Positions 28,010 to 41,175 are shown, counted from the stretch's first letter. The stretch is DNA of 64,000 bases from Aselliscus stoliczkanus (GCA_033961575.1 CM066737.1:96190709-96254708); one strand, 5' to 3'. Notes: a model not told the origin generated them from the letters alone. A program made the numbers and translations.

Positions 28010-28960
28010 CCATTTACTCAACACATATTAAGTGTCTGCACTAGGTTGGACATTACTATAAGCCCTGGGGAGATAAAGAACATTATGACATAGTTTTACC
28101 CTCAAGGAAATTAGTCTAATGGACTTTAGGCAGATTCTCAGAATTGGTTAACACAGATGAAACATGAAGTAAAGAGTTACAGTTCTGTGATAGGAGTTGC
28201 TGAAGGGTACAACGGAAGTACAAGGAGTCTTATATGTTGGGGTATATGTGTGTATGCACACATGCACATGTGTGTGCAGCAGTGGGGGGAATGCAATGAA
28301 ATAGTGTTGGAGAGGAGACAGGGGCCAGATGAAGGAGAACCTTCTCATTCAGCCGTTCAATGAATATTTATTCGTAACTGTTAAATATTACATTGAGCCA
28401 TGTGAACTAGACAGATATGGCTTTGTCCTCACAGCACAAACTTTGGAAGATACACACAACGAGGTAATTACAAAATCTGCATGGAGTTCTAAGATGGGAG
28501 ACGTACTAGATATTAAGGGAAGGGCACCTATGCCAACCTTGTGGGCACCAAGGAAGATTTCTTGGAGGACGTGATTTCTAAATTAGCACCTGAAGAATAG
28601 GGAGAAATGAAGCATGGGCATGGGGGCATGGAACTCGTGGAGAGAATATATCAGGCAGAGGCTACAGCATAGTCAAAGTCCCAGAGGCACAAAACAGATG
28701 TCAGAGGAAATGAAAGTAATGCAGGCTAGTGGGAGAACTGAGATGGAAAACTAAAGAGGTGCAGAAGGTCCATGCTGAACTTAGAAGACAGACTGTCCTG
28801 TAGGCAATTGGGAGCCAATGCAGGGTTTTACACAGGGGATGAGATGATCAGAACTGTGTCTAGGGAAGAACACTTTGTCTGCAGTGTGGTAGCTGGATTG
28901 GGAAGGCTGGCGATCAGAGGCAGGGAGAGACGGATTGAAACACTAATGCGGTAACTAGTT
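28010..28960 (-). repeat. L2 LINE fragments
   Basis: Antisense L2 3' region: TTTACTCAACACATATTAAG, CACTAGGTTGGACATTACTA, AGCCCTGGGGAGATAAAG. A second start at about 28350 (TTCAATGAATATTTATTC) is followed by CAATTGGGAGCCAATGCAGG and GGGGATGAGATGATCAGAAC. Probably two overlapping or broken L2 copies. Confidence 0.6.
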
Positions 28961-29129
28961 CATCGGCGAAGTGAAGATCTGCTCCATGGTAGTCATATGA
29001 ATTGAAGGCTGCAGAAAATTGACATCTCTATCTTTTAGCAGATCTGGACAGCTTAACCTAGGGAGTAAGGGAGTAGAATTTGATGAAAACTTTTAGATCC
29101 GTGGTACCGATTAAACATTTGAACCGCAT

Positions 29130-29745
29130 TTCCCAGGTTTGGGTCTTAACGTGTCGTCAATCAATTGTAGATTTAGAGATGTGCAGATCTAGCGAATGTC
29201 TGGCCTTTCACTTCTCTGGATGTACACTTCTAAAATGCAGTCATGGACCACACAAGGACAGACGGTCTTGGCCAATTGCTTCAAGTTCCTCTGTAGCAGA
29301 TGCAGATGGTACCCTGCTCATATCCTCTAGCCCTTACCTCTTGAGAGCACACCTGCTTAACATCGAATGCCAGCACCCACACTTCCTTGTCAGAGAGCCT
29401 ACTTTGCCATCTGCTTGGCAGGCCAGAAGTTCTGGGGAATTAACATCCCCTGCGAGCCTACCTCAACTACTGACAGATGGGAGCTAGCATATAATACCCA
29501 GCTCCCTCCACATGGGTGGGGATACTCATGGGTATGTTTTAAACTGGTTCCCAGAGCTTCTGGAGTAGGTTGTGCTCCGGTCACCCACAGCTGTGGCCTG
29601 GTTGATCACGCAGCCTTTTAGGCCCTTTCCCCTTTCTGTCTCAGTGGCCTGCTCTCCTTTTGGTTGTCTGTCACTTCCAAAATAAACTTTCTTCACTTGA
29701 TTTCTTGTTTCAAGGTCTGCTTCTGGGGGAACCTAAACTAAGATG
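29130..29745 (+). repeat. Interspersed repeat 3' end (same family as 14690-15066)
   Basis: Ends TTCAAGGTCTGCTTCTGGGG then GAACCTAAACTAAGATG, preceded by CCAAAATAAACTTTCTTCAC, a built-in AATAAA-type signal. Long, diverged, no coding capacity. Confidence 0.5.
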
Positions 29746-29932
29746 TCTAATAATCCTCAAAAGCCTCTGGAATTAGTGTTTCCTAGTGTCCTCAAAAAAT
29801 CACAAAACCATTCTAAAACTAACTCCCCAGTTTCTTCTGTTTTTCAAATATGGTGTGTCAAAATAAAACAAAGCTCAATCCTTGGGGAGTAAAGTTAGGA
29901 TCTTTTGAGCTTCACTTCATACTCAATGTTTT

Positions 29933-30037
29933 TTTTTTTTTTTGAGGGCAGTGTCACTGGCCTTCATATGTGGGACCCGAACCGGGGCCGCTGGCTTCTC
30001 AAGCCAGCGCTTAACCACTGCGCCACTCAGCCGGCCC
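29933..30037 (-). mobile_element. Short tRNA-like SINE, copy 2
   Basis: Same family as the copy at 24521. Perfect 15-bp duplication CATACTCAATGTTTT at 29918-29932 and 30038-30052; poly(A) tail on the minus strand. Confidence 0.9.
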
Positions 30038-30849
30038 CATACTCAATGTTTTGATGGTAGACGCATTTTTGTTTGGATGAGGTCAAGTTGCAAACAGTAG
30101 GTATACAACAAATATTTCTCAACTGGTTCTGATAACTTCATGACTATAATGGCCAGATGCTATCAACTGTACTCCTCCCTCATTTGGGGAACAGTCTGGT
30201 CTTTTCGTTAAGGCTGAAATCTAATCACATGTTGGGTCCAGTGACAGGAATGCACTTTAACACCTCAAGCACAGCTCAGGCCTGTAGCCTGCCAGGAATG
30301 GAGGGAAAACTGCGAGATGACATGATCTCTCATCTGTCTTCTTGCTGATGATAAAGGAAGTGGGCATTTCTTTGGCTTTTACTTTATTTGAAAAAACTAA
30401 AACACGCTTAGAGGCAGCAGCCTCTTTGCATCCTTCTGTAACATCTCAGCAGGTAAGGTCTCCGGCTTTAGTGTTCCCTGTTGACAGCAAATGCTAGAAT
30501 ATTGCCCAAATTGGATGAGAGTCCCTAGCTTTACATTTCTGGATTTTTGCTGTGATGGTGGTAGGTGTGTGGGAGACAGCTGATGTGTTCACTGGATTCC
30601 TTCCCAGGCAATGATGTGCCTGGGGAGTAAGTGCCGGTAGATGCAAAGTCTTCATGCATCAGCACTGCTGCCAGCACAGGTGTTGAAAGTCTCCATGATG
30701 GCGGCGTGTCAGATATCAGTAAAGCTGAACTGATTTGGCTGCCAAGATTCAGGCTGCCTGTCTCATGTCGGCACTAACCATTGCCGGATGCGCTGCATGG
30801 CTGTGATGGTAGTCTAACTTCCACATTGTGAACAGGGTCATTGAATAGA

Positions 30850-31875
30850 CTGTGTGTGTGTATGCTCTTCATTATTGACACAGACACACAGCCAAGTGCA
30901 CAAACCTTAAGTGTACCACTCAATGGATTTTGTATGTATCCACAGATATAAACATTGCTCAGATAAGACACAGACCATCTACGGCACTGGGAAGGCCCCT
31001 CATGTCCCTTCCCAATCAGTGTCCCCACAACCTCCAAAGAAAATTATTCTGACTTCTATCACCATGGGTTAGTTTGCTTATTCTAGCGCTTCCGATACAT
31101 GGAACCATACAGTATGTACTCTTTCATGTCTGCCGCCTTTTACTCAACCCATAGCCTGTGACATTCATACATGTTGTATTTATTAATATGTTCTTTTTAT
31201 TTATTTTTACTGTGTAGTATTTCATTGCATGAAGACTATCGTGAGGTATTTTTTCCGTTCTCCAGTTGGTGGACTTTTTAGAGTGTTTCCAGTTTGGGGT
31301 TTCTATAAATAAAACTGCTATTGGTATTCTTTGTACAAATCTTTTGGTGGACATGTGCACTCATTTCTCTCAGGTATGTACAGTGACATGTTGGTGAATG
31401 TTTAACAAGTTCTCAAACAAAAGGAACTCTGATTTGTAAGCATTTGCAAATACTCCAACCATGGCCAATTTCAAACTAACGGGGATAAGCATTAGGAAGA
31501 GGCGTGCCCAGTCAGCTCTCAGGAGCCAGTAGGAGCCAGCCTGGCTGTACCATCTAGACTCAGGAGTGCAATTTCGGGATCAGAGAAGAGGCATACATTT
31601 AGTTTAAGTTTCTCAAAGTGACTGCATCATTTTACATTCCCACCAGCAATGGATGCCAGTTCCAGTTGCCCCATATCCTCAGCAACACTTGTCCCATATT
31701 AATGTTTTACATTTGGACCATTGCGGTAGGTGTGCGCTGATCTCTCATTTTGGTTTTAACATGCATTTCCATGATGCCTGAAGCGAAGCACCTTCGCATG
31801 TGTTCATTAGCCATGTGGCTGTTCTCTTTTCCAAAGTGCCTGTTGAAAGCTTTTGGCCCTTTGATTATAGGGCTG
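30850..31875 (-). repeat. Old L1 LINE, 3' region
   Basis: Antisense L1M-type 3' sequence: GAACCATACAGTATGTACTC, AGTATTTCATTGCATGAAGA, TTTCCAGTTTGGGGTTTCTA, then TTACATTCCCACCAGCAATG and TTTTGGTTTTAACATGCATT. About 200 bp at 31400-31610 does not fit and may be a later insertion. Inactive fragment. Confidence 0.7.
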
Positions 31876-31984
31876 TTTTATCTTTATTGATTTGTAGGAA
31901 AATAGCAAAATTCAAGACAAGTGGGACTGGCTGTGAAGACTAAGAAAGAAGAGCTCCAGAGGCCGCCCGACATGCTAGAAAGAG

Positions 31985-32175
31985 CCTGATATTCGGGCCA
32001 GACAGATTTGTGTTTATAGCAAACTAAGTGAGTGACCACTTGATTATCTTGAGCAAATTCCCCTTCTTGAGCCTCAGTCTCCTCATCATCAAAATGGGAC
32101 TCCTGTCTAAAAGTGTTGTTGATTTCTAAATGAGACAATAGAGATATAGTGCCTGGCAGAGAAGCACATCACAGG
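31985..32175 (+). repeat. MIR fragment
   Basis: Sense MIR: TTGAGCCTCAGTCTCCTCAT then ATCAAAATGGGACTCCTGTC and AGTGCCTGGCAGA. Confidence 0.65.
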
Positions 32176-34399
32176 TTCTTGGTGAATGTCAGAACCTCTT
32201 GGCCATTTCAATCAGAAAGTGTGGCTGGCAACTTTGCCCGTGAGTTTCTATTCATGAGGCACATGATGGTTTTCAGCTAATGTCTAGAAATCCTATCTTC
32301 TTCCTGGCTGTCTGCTGATGTTCACGTCCTAGAGCAGCTGCCTATCTCAGGATGTCAGGGTTTTATTCTCTGTGAGAAGCACCATTTCTTTTTGGGGGGA
32401 GGCACGATAGCAAGGTTTACTGAACATAGTATTCTGCGGTGCTTTATTTGATGTGAGGCAGGAAGGATCTGCAGGGTCCTTTTTGGAGCCCTGGCCTCTA
32501 TTTGGTGGAGGATCAGCAGTGATAAGAAACTGGGGCTGCTTGAGGAAGGGCTGCAGAGTGAGCTGCCAGGTTGCTGTCCCCAGCCCTCCCTTCTAGGAGT
32601 TGGGCTTTGTGAGGATTGATGGGCTCAGCTCTGACATCACCTCCTCCAGGAAGTCTGCCCTAGAAATGCAGATGAGGTCCCCTCTGGTCCCCTGTGTGTG
32701 CACACATCTGTCTTATGGCTTCCATATTATCAGGCATATTGTAGCTCTTTGATTCTTATTCTTCATTACATCTCCACTCCCAGCACCGTGCACGCACACA
32801 ATACTCAAGACAGAAATGGTGTGGACAAGCCAACGCACTCCTGTCTCATCGTGTTGGCATCACCAGTGTGCATTAAACAGTTTCCACCTGCATGTACTGA
32901 AGCCTAGTTAAATATTGAGAGCGAGCAAGCAAAAGTACTAGCTAGTTCAGGGGGAAAAAAGCAAAACAAACAAGAGAAACCAGAACATGTGGGATAAGAT
33001 GACGTTACAATGAGTATATGCACTTTTATGTCTAAAAGTAAAGATGCTGCGGCAATTTAAATACAAAACCAAACAGAACAGCGATGCTTTTCCAGCCCGG
33101 CTCTCAAGGGAATACACAGACAGACACTAATATATGCAGTTCTAGAAAGAATAGGGCATTGGAATTAGGAATAAAGAGGTTTTCAAATTCTCCGTCTCTC
33201 ATTTCCTCTCTCCTTTTCCAAGGTGAAGGAGGTTTATCAGAATCAATATAAACCACCCTGCAGATCTCAAACTAAGGTTGGGTTCATTTCAGAAATGGAT
33301 GAGCATAGGTGTTACCCTGTTACCCTGTAAATAACACAGCTAGTAGAAAGCTGACACATAACGTAAAAGAAGAACCTGGGCCACAGAAGTAGCCCTGTAA
33401 ATGTCATCTTAATGTTTTCTGCCTCACATTAACCATTTAAATAATCGTTAAACTCTGTAATGTGCTTATTATGTTATGAGGTGCTTATGCATTATTTTAA
33501 TGGGCACTAATGAGCTTTGTAACTTTTCTGAAGTTAAAAAAGGGGCAAGCGTGGGCTTAAAGAGGAAAATTGACATGCTAAAGAGCAGGCCATTTTGAAA
33601 TGGAAACATTTTCATGGTGCTTTGCACCCATCTTTATAAAGACAGATTCCAATAGATAGTGATAAACTCTTGGTGGGCCCAATTGTTCTTAGGAGGCAGA
33701 GACTGGTGGCTTCGGCAGGTCACCCCTAAAAGACAATCAATCCATTAGCCATTGGCCTCTTGCTGCTCAAGGTCCTGGGGGCATGGTGCAGGCTTCCAAA
33801 ACACCTTCCATGTAATCTGGGGGTTTATTAGCAGTGAGCCCTGACTATGGGGGCTTCGCTGTGCCCGCTGCCCTGCTGACCCAGGAGAGCAGATGCAGGA
33901 GTGACCACACTGCACAACTGCAACTGGTTGTAGCATTTGCATGGATTCTAAATAACAGCCTCCCAGGTGCAAAACCCAACCAACCCCGAATCAAAGACCT
34001 GTGTGCAGGAAGATGGAAACTGTATCCGGGTGGATTTAGGAGACACATTGGGAAGGGCTTTCTATAATATGCAACGGAGCTAACAGCAGTAAAAACAATT
34101 TCACCTGGTTCCCAAAGCACTCAGCCCAGCCTCCTGAGGATGTCTTTGTATAAATACTTCAAAATTTGTGGCTAGCACAAAGTTGTTTTAATAAACTGAG
34201 GCTATGTTTAGATGGCACAATCTATTGAACTGCCTTATTTACACTTTAACATATATTTGTTTAGATAAACCATGGGAAGATAACTAGGTTGCAAGGGTTA
34301 TGGATTCACACATTTGAACTCCAAAATTTTACACATTTACTCAAAATAAAACAAGTGGAAGAGGAAGGGCTGCCTCCTTAATGTATCCTGGTGTCTCTC

Positions 34400-34680
34400 T
34401 GCTGCCTTCGCCTCTTCTGCTGGTTCCCAGCATGACTGCATTGAAAGCCTGTGAGGCTTACCCTGCACTTCCGCCTCCTCAGCCTGAGCCAGCTGCTCTG
34501 AACCCTGCCCCATGGACCACCTGCAGAACTCTGCACACGCAGATGCCTGGGCCCATCAAACCTCACAGAATCTCTAGGTGAGGGCGCGGCGCTGTTGTAC
34601 TTTTAAAAGCTTCCCAAGGGCCTATACACACAGCCAAGGTTGACAATTTGTGAATCATTCATCTAATTCTGTTGATTTTA
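34400..34680 (+). repeat. Possible hAT-Charlie fragment
   Basis: ATGCCTGGGCCCATCAAACC, CACAGAATCTCTAGGTGAGG, TTTTAAAAGCTTCCCAAGGG follow the order of a common mammalian hAT MITE; diverged. Confidence 0.4.
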
Positions 34681-34759
34681 CCACCCAAATCTCTTAAAGC
34701 CATCCTCATGGAGTCCATTTCCATTGCTCCTGATTGGGGTGTGTTTGTTTGTTTTAGTC

Positions 34760-34870
34760 AATCCTCCAAACTGCCATCAGATTTATTTTTCTAAAACACA
34801 AATCCAAACCTGTCCTCCTTCTGCTTTAAATCCTCCAATGGCTCCCCTCCGAATTAATGATTGAGCCTGT
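34760..34870 (+). repeat. L2 LINE fragment
   Basis: CAATCCTCCAAACTGCCATC, then TTTTTCTAAAACACAAATCC and TTAAATCCTCCAATGGCTCC: resembles the L2 ORF2 3' part. Confidence 0.55.
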
Positions 34871-35194
34871 TTACTTCTTAGATGATGGAGAACAGCTGCT
34901 CCTTATCCTAGGCAGAATCTCTCTTAGTTTAACGTGTTTTCTTTGTAACTTTTTATTTTAAAATAATTTAAGGCTCACAAGAAGTTGTAAATAGAGTTGA
35001 GACTTCTCCTATTGATAGCCTCTTATGTAACCATAGTATGTGATCGAAACCATGAAACTGACTAACTCAACTACAGGCCTTATTTGGATTTCACCAGTTT
35101 CAGAATGCACTGTGTGTGTACATGTCTGATACTATGACATTTTATCACAGGAGATTCATACAGTTTAAAAAGTATCTCTTTTTCTGTGTAGGCT

Positions 35195-35525
35195 GGTTCT
35201 CAACTCTGGTTGCATATTAGAATTTTCTGGGGGAGCTTGAAAAAAGTGTCCATGTCTGGTCCCACTTTAGACTATGCTTTAATCCAGCATTTCTCAGACT
35301 TTTAATGTGTACACAAATCAACTGGGGATCTATTGTAGGTCTGGGTGGAGCCTGGGATGCTGCATTTCTAACAAGGTCTCAGGGGTTGCTGCTGCTGCCA
35401 GTCTGTGGGCCACATTTAGAGTAGGCCACCCCGTTTTCAGACCAATGGAATGAGTATCTATGGGTGTGAGACCCAAATCTCTCTAGTGATTCTACATGTA
35501 GCCAGGGTTGAGAACCACTGAATTA
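35195..35525 (+). mobile_element. Nested hAT-Charlie MITEs
   Basis: Outer element starts GGTTCTCAACTCTGGTTGCA and ends CAGGGTTGAGAACCACTG, so its termini are inverted repeats. Inside, from about 35285, a second element opens CCAGCATTTCTCAGACTTTT and carries GGGTGGAGCCTGGGATGCTG. The inner copy appears to have inserted into the outer one. Confidence 0.6.
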
Positions 35526-35839
35526 TGTGACAGAAGTTGAAGTCTGTGTCACTCTTGGAGAACACACCATCCCAACCTCTATTTGAACCATTCTAGGTTA
35601 TTTCAGTCTCCTTTGATGAACCATTCAAATGCTAAACAACTCCTGGAGTTAAGAAATCCTTTCTTCTGTATAATCCATATTCTTCTCCTGAAATTTAAAT
35701 ATATCCAGTGTGAACCCTCTCAACTTGTCTCCCACTACCACTTCAATTTCTTCTTCATACTTTTGAGCGTCTTGAGACAAAAGGGAAGGAGAGATTGTCT
35801 TTTTGTTTTCATACCCAAATAGTGCAAGGGGTTGCTTCA

Positions 35840-37130
35840 GATTCACTACCTAGTCTCCTTTCATTCCCTTGTCAATTGGCCTCCAAGCCCACAGATATTA
35901 CACAATTGTACAGCACTTGACAAGGTTCACTTTCCGCTACTGACCTTATTTGCTGTCTTGCAGAGAAAACCCCCAAGCCATCAGATGGCAATCATTCTCA
36001 ATCTGCTGCCACCATATCCATAAAAATACCCACATCTATCTTTTCAACCCTTTCCTCCTGTGAAAATCAAGGCTATGACCCCCCTTCTCTCTACGATCAA
36101 TTCCTTCCATTGGGTTCTGGCTTTCCTTTCCTTCTTCCTAGTATTCTTTACCTCTCTTCTCTCAGGTCCTCTAACTTTTTCTAATAGTTTCTTTCCATGA
36201 GCCTTGAAATATGCGTATGTCTCTCCCATATTAAAAAGGGCCTCATTGACCCCACTTCCCTTCCAAGTTCTGCCACAAGTCCCCTTCTTTAAGGAGCTCC
36301 TTACATTAGCTGTCTCCAGCTATACTTCAAAGAGAGACTCATGCTTGCTAACTTCATTTCCTCACCTCTCACTCATTTTCCAAACCACTCCGGTGTCGTC
36401 TCTATCCCAGCATCAGCCAAAACTCATCAAAGACTTCTAAGCAGGTAAATCCAATGGTTACATTCCAGTTCTCACTTCCTTAAACTCTCAGTAGATACAC
36501 ACAGTTCAGTCAATAATGTGAGGTCAAAATAGTACTCTAAAAATATGTAAGATGGTTATGCATGTTGAGATTTTTATGGGAATCCAGTAGGCTCCATTAA
36601 GATATGGGTGTGGTTTCTTTACAGCTGTAACCTCTACTATGTGTCTGGCAAACAAAGGTACTCAACAGGTAAGTGTGGTTTGACTGAAGCCCTTCCTCTC
36701 TGCCATGATGAATTCCATGACATGAATCTTCCTCTCCTCCTACCTCTCAGCCTGGCTTTCCAGTGTCTGCCTGACTGACTCCTCCACCTTTGCCTACCTT
36801 ACTGTAAATTTGATATCCTTAAGGTTCTGTCTCTGGCACTTCTGATCTTGTCATATTCAAATAAACTCTTCTTGGGCAATGCATTCCATCTCCATGGTTT
36901 GGCTTGTGATCTTTATGCTGACCAATCTCCAATTCACATCAATACCTCACCTCTCTTCCAAACTCCGGATCTGAATTTCCATCTGCCTCCTGAAAATTTG
37001 CAAGTATATATTATGGCAATATTTCAAATGGTGTATATTCAGCAGCTGAATCTTTCCCTCCAGATTTGTTCTTCCACCTGTTTCCTGTTATGATTAACAG
37101 CTCCACCCTCTTTCTACTTACCTATGTGGG
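35840..37130 (+). repeat. L2 LINE, long ORF2 fragment
   Basis: About 1.3 kb of diverged sequence in L2 ORF order, with landmarks AACTTCATTTCCTCACCTCT, AACCACTCCGGTGTCGTCTC, GGTAAATCCAATGGTTACAT, TCTGTCTCTGGCACTTCTGA and CTTTATGCTGACCAATCTCC. No intact reading frame. Confidence 0.6.
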
Positions 37131-37774
37131 CAATTTCTAAGCCAATGGCACCCCTTTTCCTTTGTTTGCTCACAATCTGATAAACCTCAAATCCTATTGA
37201 TTCCATGTCCCTATTTTTGAAATATTTTCATTGTGTGTTCTGAAGCACATTGGTTCTTTGGGATATCAATAGTAGGAGTCATCAAAAAAGTAAAAAGTAT
37301 CCATGACTGAGTAAATTTAAGAAATGCTGAACTGCACAGTTAAATAGATTTCTTTACAGAGGAACTTTTTAAAACTTGTGATATACTAATGTACCTTTTA
37401 TAGGGGAATCTGGTATGAGGATACCACATGCATTGTTTCCCATAGTTATTTGGTCACAGAACCCAAACATTTTGTAGCATCAAAGGAAACATTCCTAGAG
37501 CACATTTTGGAAAAATGATGGTCTAATCTACTTTTTTTTTTCTCCTGCAGCTATTCTATCCAAAGCCTCTTGCTTGCAGACTTACATCATTTCCCTGGGG
37601 GGAGGAGGGAATCTCCCGACCTCCCATGTCATGCCTCTTTAATATCACCTCTAGATTTCTATAAGAGCTATCCTTTAAAAGTTGAGTTATGAACTCTGCC
37701 TGGAGTATTAGACATCTTGACCCTTACCTCTGTCCAAGTCACCTATATCCTTACTGATTTTCTGCCTGCTTAGC

Positions 37775-38060
37775 CTATCAATTACTGACAGAAGAATGCT
37801 GAGGTATCCAACTATGATAGTGGGTTTGTGTATTTCTCTTCAGTTGTATCAGTTCTTGCCTCATGTATTTTAATGATTTGTTGTTAGGTGCATACATGTT
37901 TAGGATTATTATATCTTCTGGAGAATCGATCCCTTTAGCCTGTCTTTCTTTATTCCCGATAATTTTCCTTGTTCTGAAGTCAGCCATATCTGAAATTAAT
38001 ATAGCTACTCCAGCTTTCTTTTGTGTTAGCATGGTATATCTTTATTTTTAACCTATCTGA
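37775..38060 (-). pseudogene. L1 ORF2 endonuclease-domain fragment
   Basis: A minus-strand frame (38032-37778) reads KKAGVAILISD, then KIIGNKERQAKGI and NMYAPNNKSLKYMRQ. These are the order and spacing of the L1 ORF2 apurinic endonuclease domain (KKAGVAILISDK, NIYAPN). The fragment has no catalytic completeness and is inactive. It probably continues on the 5' side across the SINE at 38142 into 38253-40000. Confidence 0.85.
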
Positions 38061-38141
38061 GTCGTTACAGTGGGCTTCTGGTAGACAACAGAGAGGTGGG
38101 TCTTGATTTTTCTTAATCTACTCTAACAGTCACTGTCTTTT

Positions 38142-38238
38142 TTTTTTTTTGAGAGCAGTGTCACTGGCCCTCACATGTGGGACCGAACCGGGACCGCTGG
38201 CTTCCCAAGCCAGAGCTTAACCACCGTGCCACTCGGCC
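38142..38238 (-). mobile_element. Short tRNA-like SINE, copy 3 (inside an old L1)
   Basis: Same family as 24521. Perfect 14-bp duplication AGTCACTGTCTTTT at 38128-38141 and 38239-38252. Its host sequence is an older L1, giving a clear insertion order. Confidence 0.9.
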
Positions 38239-38252
38239 AGTCACTGTCTTTT

Positions 38253-40000
38253 AATTGGTATATTTACATCATTCACATTTAAAGTACTTATTGATATAGT
38301 TGAATTAATATCTACCCTGGTTGTAACTGTTGTGAATTTGCCCCCCCCCCCTTTTTCTGCCTTGTCTGACTTTAATTGAGAATTTTATATTATTCTATTT
38401 TATCTCTTGGTATATCAATTCAACTTCTTTAAAAAAAATTTTAGTGGTTGCCCTACAACTTATAAATTTATACCTAATCTAAGTTCACCTTCAAATAATA
38501 CTGTGATGCTTCATATGTAGTACAGTTATGTTACAATTGACTATTCCCAATTCCTCCTTCCTGTCTCTGGTGACATGGCTGATATTCATTCCACTTATTC
38601 ATATGTTATATCACTCAAACATTGTTACTATAATATTATTGCTTTAAACAATTATATTTTAGATCAATTACAAATAAGGAAAGTTCATAAATTATTTAAC
38701 TGTTTAACCACTATGCTGTACACCTGGAACTAATATAAAATAATACTGAATGTCAGCTGTAATTGAAAAAACATTATAAGAAAATCAAAAAGATTTTATT
38801 TTACCTTCATTGTTTCCTTCTCTAACACGCTTTTCTTTGTATAGATCTGAGTTTTTGACCTATATGATTTTTCTTCTACCTGAAGAGCATTTCTTGCAGG
38901 AATAGTCTGCTGGCAATGAATTCTCTCATTTTTTGTTTGTCTGAGAAAGTTTTTATATCTCCTTCACTTTGAAGCATAATTTTGCTGGGTATAGAATTTT
39001 AGGTTGGTGGGTTTTTCCTTTTAACTCTAAATATTTCACTCTACTCTCTTCTTGATTATGTTGTTTCTGATGAGAAGTCTGATATAATTCTTATCCTTGT
39101 TTCTCTATATGTAAGGTGTCTCTCCTCCCTGACCCCCTGGCTTCTTCCAAGATGTGTTCTTTGTCTTTGGTTTTCTGTAGTTTAAATATGATATGGCTAA
39201 GTGTGGTTTTATGGGTACTTATTCCCTTGGTTTCCTGTGAGCTACCTGGATCTGTAGTTTGGTGTCTGTCACTAATTTTGGAGAGTTCTTGGCCATTATT
39301 ACTTCAAATATTTATTCTGTTGCTTTCTCTCTTCTCCTTTTGGCATTCTGATTATGTGTATGCTATACCTTTTGATATTGTCCCACAATTCTTGGAAGTT
39401 CTAGGGTGTTTTCACTCTTTTATCTGTTTGTGTTTCAGTTTGAAGTTTTCTATTGCCCCTTATTGAAGCTCACTGATTTGTTTCCTGGGCTGTGTTGAGT
39501 CTGCTGATGAGTCCATTAAAGTCATTCTTCATTAATGCTACAGTTTTTATTTCTAGCATTTCCTTTGGACTCATCCTGAGAGTTTCTATCTCTCTACTTA
39601 ACATTATTTGTGTTATTGATGTCTACTTGTTCCATTAAAGCCCATAACATATTAATCATAGTTATTTTAAGTTTCCTGTCTGATAATTCTACCATCTGTG
39701 TCATATCTGTGTATGGTTCTGATGCTTACTTGTAATTTCCCCCCCAAACTGGACATGTTGTATTAGTTAATAGGAACTGAGGTAAATAGGCCTTACAGTG
39801 AGGACTTATGTTAACCTAGGAGTTGGGATGTATTTAATATTTGTTGCGGCTATAGGTACTAGAAGCTTCAAATTTCTCTCCTGTCATTGATTTTCTCTCT
39901 CCTCTTGACTTTGGACTTCTCTAAGTTCTCTTCAGTGAGAGTCTGTGTTTTGCAGATCTTTCAGCTATAATCACTATTATTATACTGGAGCCCTGTTGAT
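38253..40000 (-). repeat. Old L1 LINE, 5' part
   Basis: Antisense L1M-type sequence: TTTACATCATTCACATTTAA, CTTGCAGGAATAGTCTGCTG, TTTTGCTGGGTATAGAATTT, TTTCTGATGAGAAGTCTGAT and a TTATTACTTCAAATATTTAT stretch. Read on the plus strand it gives a spurious 116-residue frame (39116-39466). Boundaries approximate; a younger L1 3' end interrupts it at about 38685-38795. Confidence 0.65.
38685..38795 (+). mobile_element. Bat-type L1 3' end, truncated
   Basis: TTAACCACTATGCTGTACAC then CTGGAACTAATATAAAATAA and an A-rich tail. Same 3' end as the larger copy at 61780-62046, in the opposite orientation to the older L1 it interrupts. Confidence 0.7.
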
Positions 40001-40984
40001 GTGGTGCTAAGGTGTAGGGAGGGGAAATGTTGTATAACCCGATGAAATCTCAGTCTTTAAAGTGGGCCTGTGCCTTGAGGCTATCACCACAAATATTTAT
40101 CCAGTGATATACTCCCCCTCCTCCCACACACACCCTGATCCCTTCCCTGGCTGCAGCACTCCTAGCCTATTTCCTTGAAGCCCTGCCCCCTGTGGACTCT
40201 TCCCTCCCACACTCCTTAGATGAGACAGAAAGTCTGAAGGGGGCTTCAGTGGATGAGGAACCTAGGATAAAGTATCCAAATTGTGCTCTGGCAAAGTTTT
40301 CTTTCCCGGAGAGTAGGCCTTTGTCATGGAGAAGATTGGATAGATTTCATAATGATTACTCTTCTACCTCTCCCTGCCAGATTTTCACCTTGGGAATCTG
40401 GTGGGGTTTCTGGAGGGGCAGCCTAAGAAAGTGTGAGCCCTCAAACCCTTCCTCCTACAAAGATAGTGATTGCAGCTCCTGCGAGTCTTGCACACTCATG
40501 CTACTTACTCCACACTTAGCTTCCAGAAATTTGTCAAAATTACCATTTAAGTGTTTCTACCTGAGGCTTCTGCTCCAGGGAAGCAGATTGTGTCTGTGTC
40601 TCTATGGATGTCCTTGCCTGTACAGATTTTGAGATGGCAGTATAACCTGTGACCTCAGTCCTTTGATGTGTGCAAGAGAAGTCATTGGTTTTTAGTTCAT
40701 CTAGGTTTCTCTTGTTGTAAAGATGGGGGTGATATCTTCTAAGCTCTTCACATGTTGAAGCTGCAACTGAAAGTTCCCCCTTACTCTGTGACAACTTCAA
40801 AGCCTCAGACACCAGGGGCCATACCTTAGTTATCTATTTCTGTATTTCATGGAGGCAATCTGCTCTAGTTATTTTTTAAATGATGCTTTAGAAGCCATTC
40901 CTGTGTTTGCATCTTGATCCCACTGCTTATTAGTTAAGCTATATGATGTATCACTTATTTTATCTGTGAAAAGCATTATTGTCA

Positions 40985-41175
40985 AATAGAACTTTCTCTG
41001 ATTATGAAAATATTCTTTATATGTTCTGTCCATTACAGGCACATGTGGCTATTAAGCACTTGAACAGAGGCTAGTGCAACTGAGGAAATGAGTTTCTAAT
41101 TTTAATTAATTTAAATTTAAATCAAATAGCAGCATGTGGCTAGTGGCTTCTGAATTGGACAGTGCAGGTCTAAGG
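40985..41175 (+). repeat. Probable hAT-type MER element
   Basis: Contains CACATGTGGCTATTAAGCAC, TTGAACAGAGGCTAGTGCAA, an AATTTAAATTTAAAT stretch and GCATGTGGCTAGTGGCTTCT, a common mammalian DNA-element signature. Subfamily not assigned. Confidence 0.5.

Noticed and set aside
37778..38032. 84-residue minus-strand frame as a possible gene
   Set aside because: Recognisable as an L1 ORF2 endonuclease fragment, listed as a pseudogene piece instead.
39116..39466. 116-residue hydrophobic frame resembling a membrane protein
   Set aside because: It is the antisense of an old L1; the hydrophobicity comes from T-rich sequence.
40192..40632. 146-residue plus-strand frame in intron 1
   Set aside because: No family resemblance and no initiation or splice context. 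Single-frame openness of this length is expected by chance in 64 kb.
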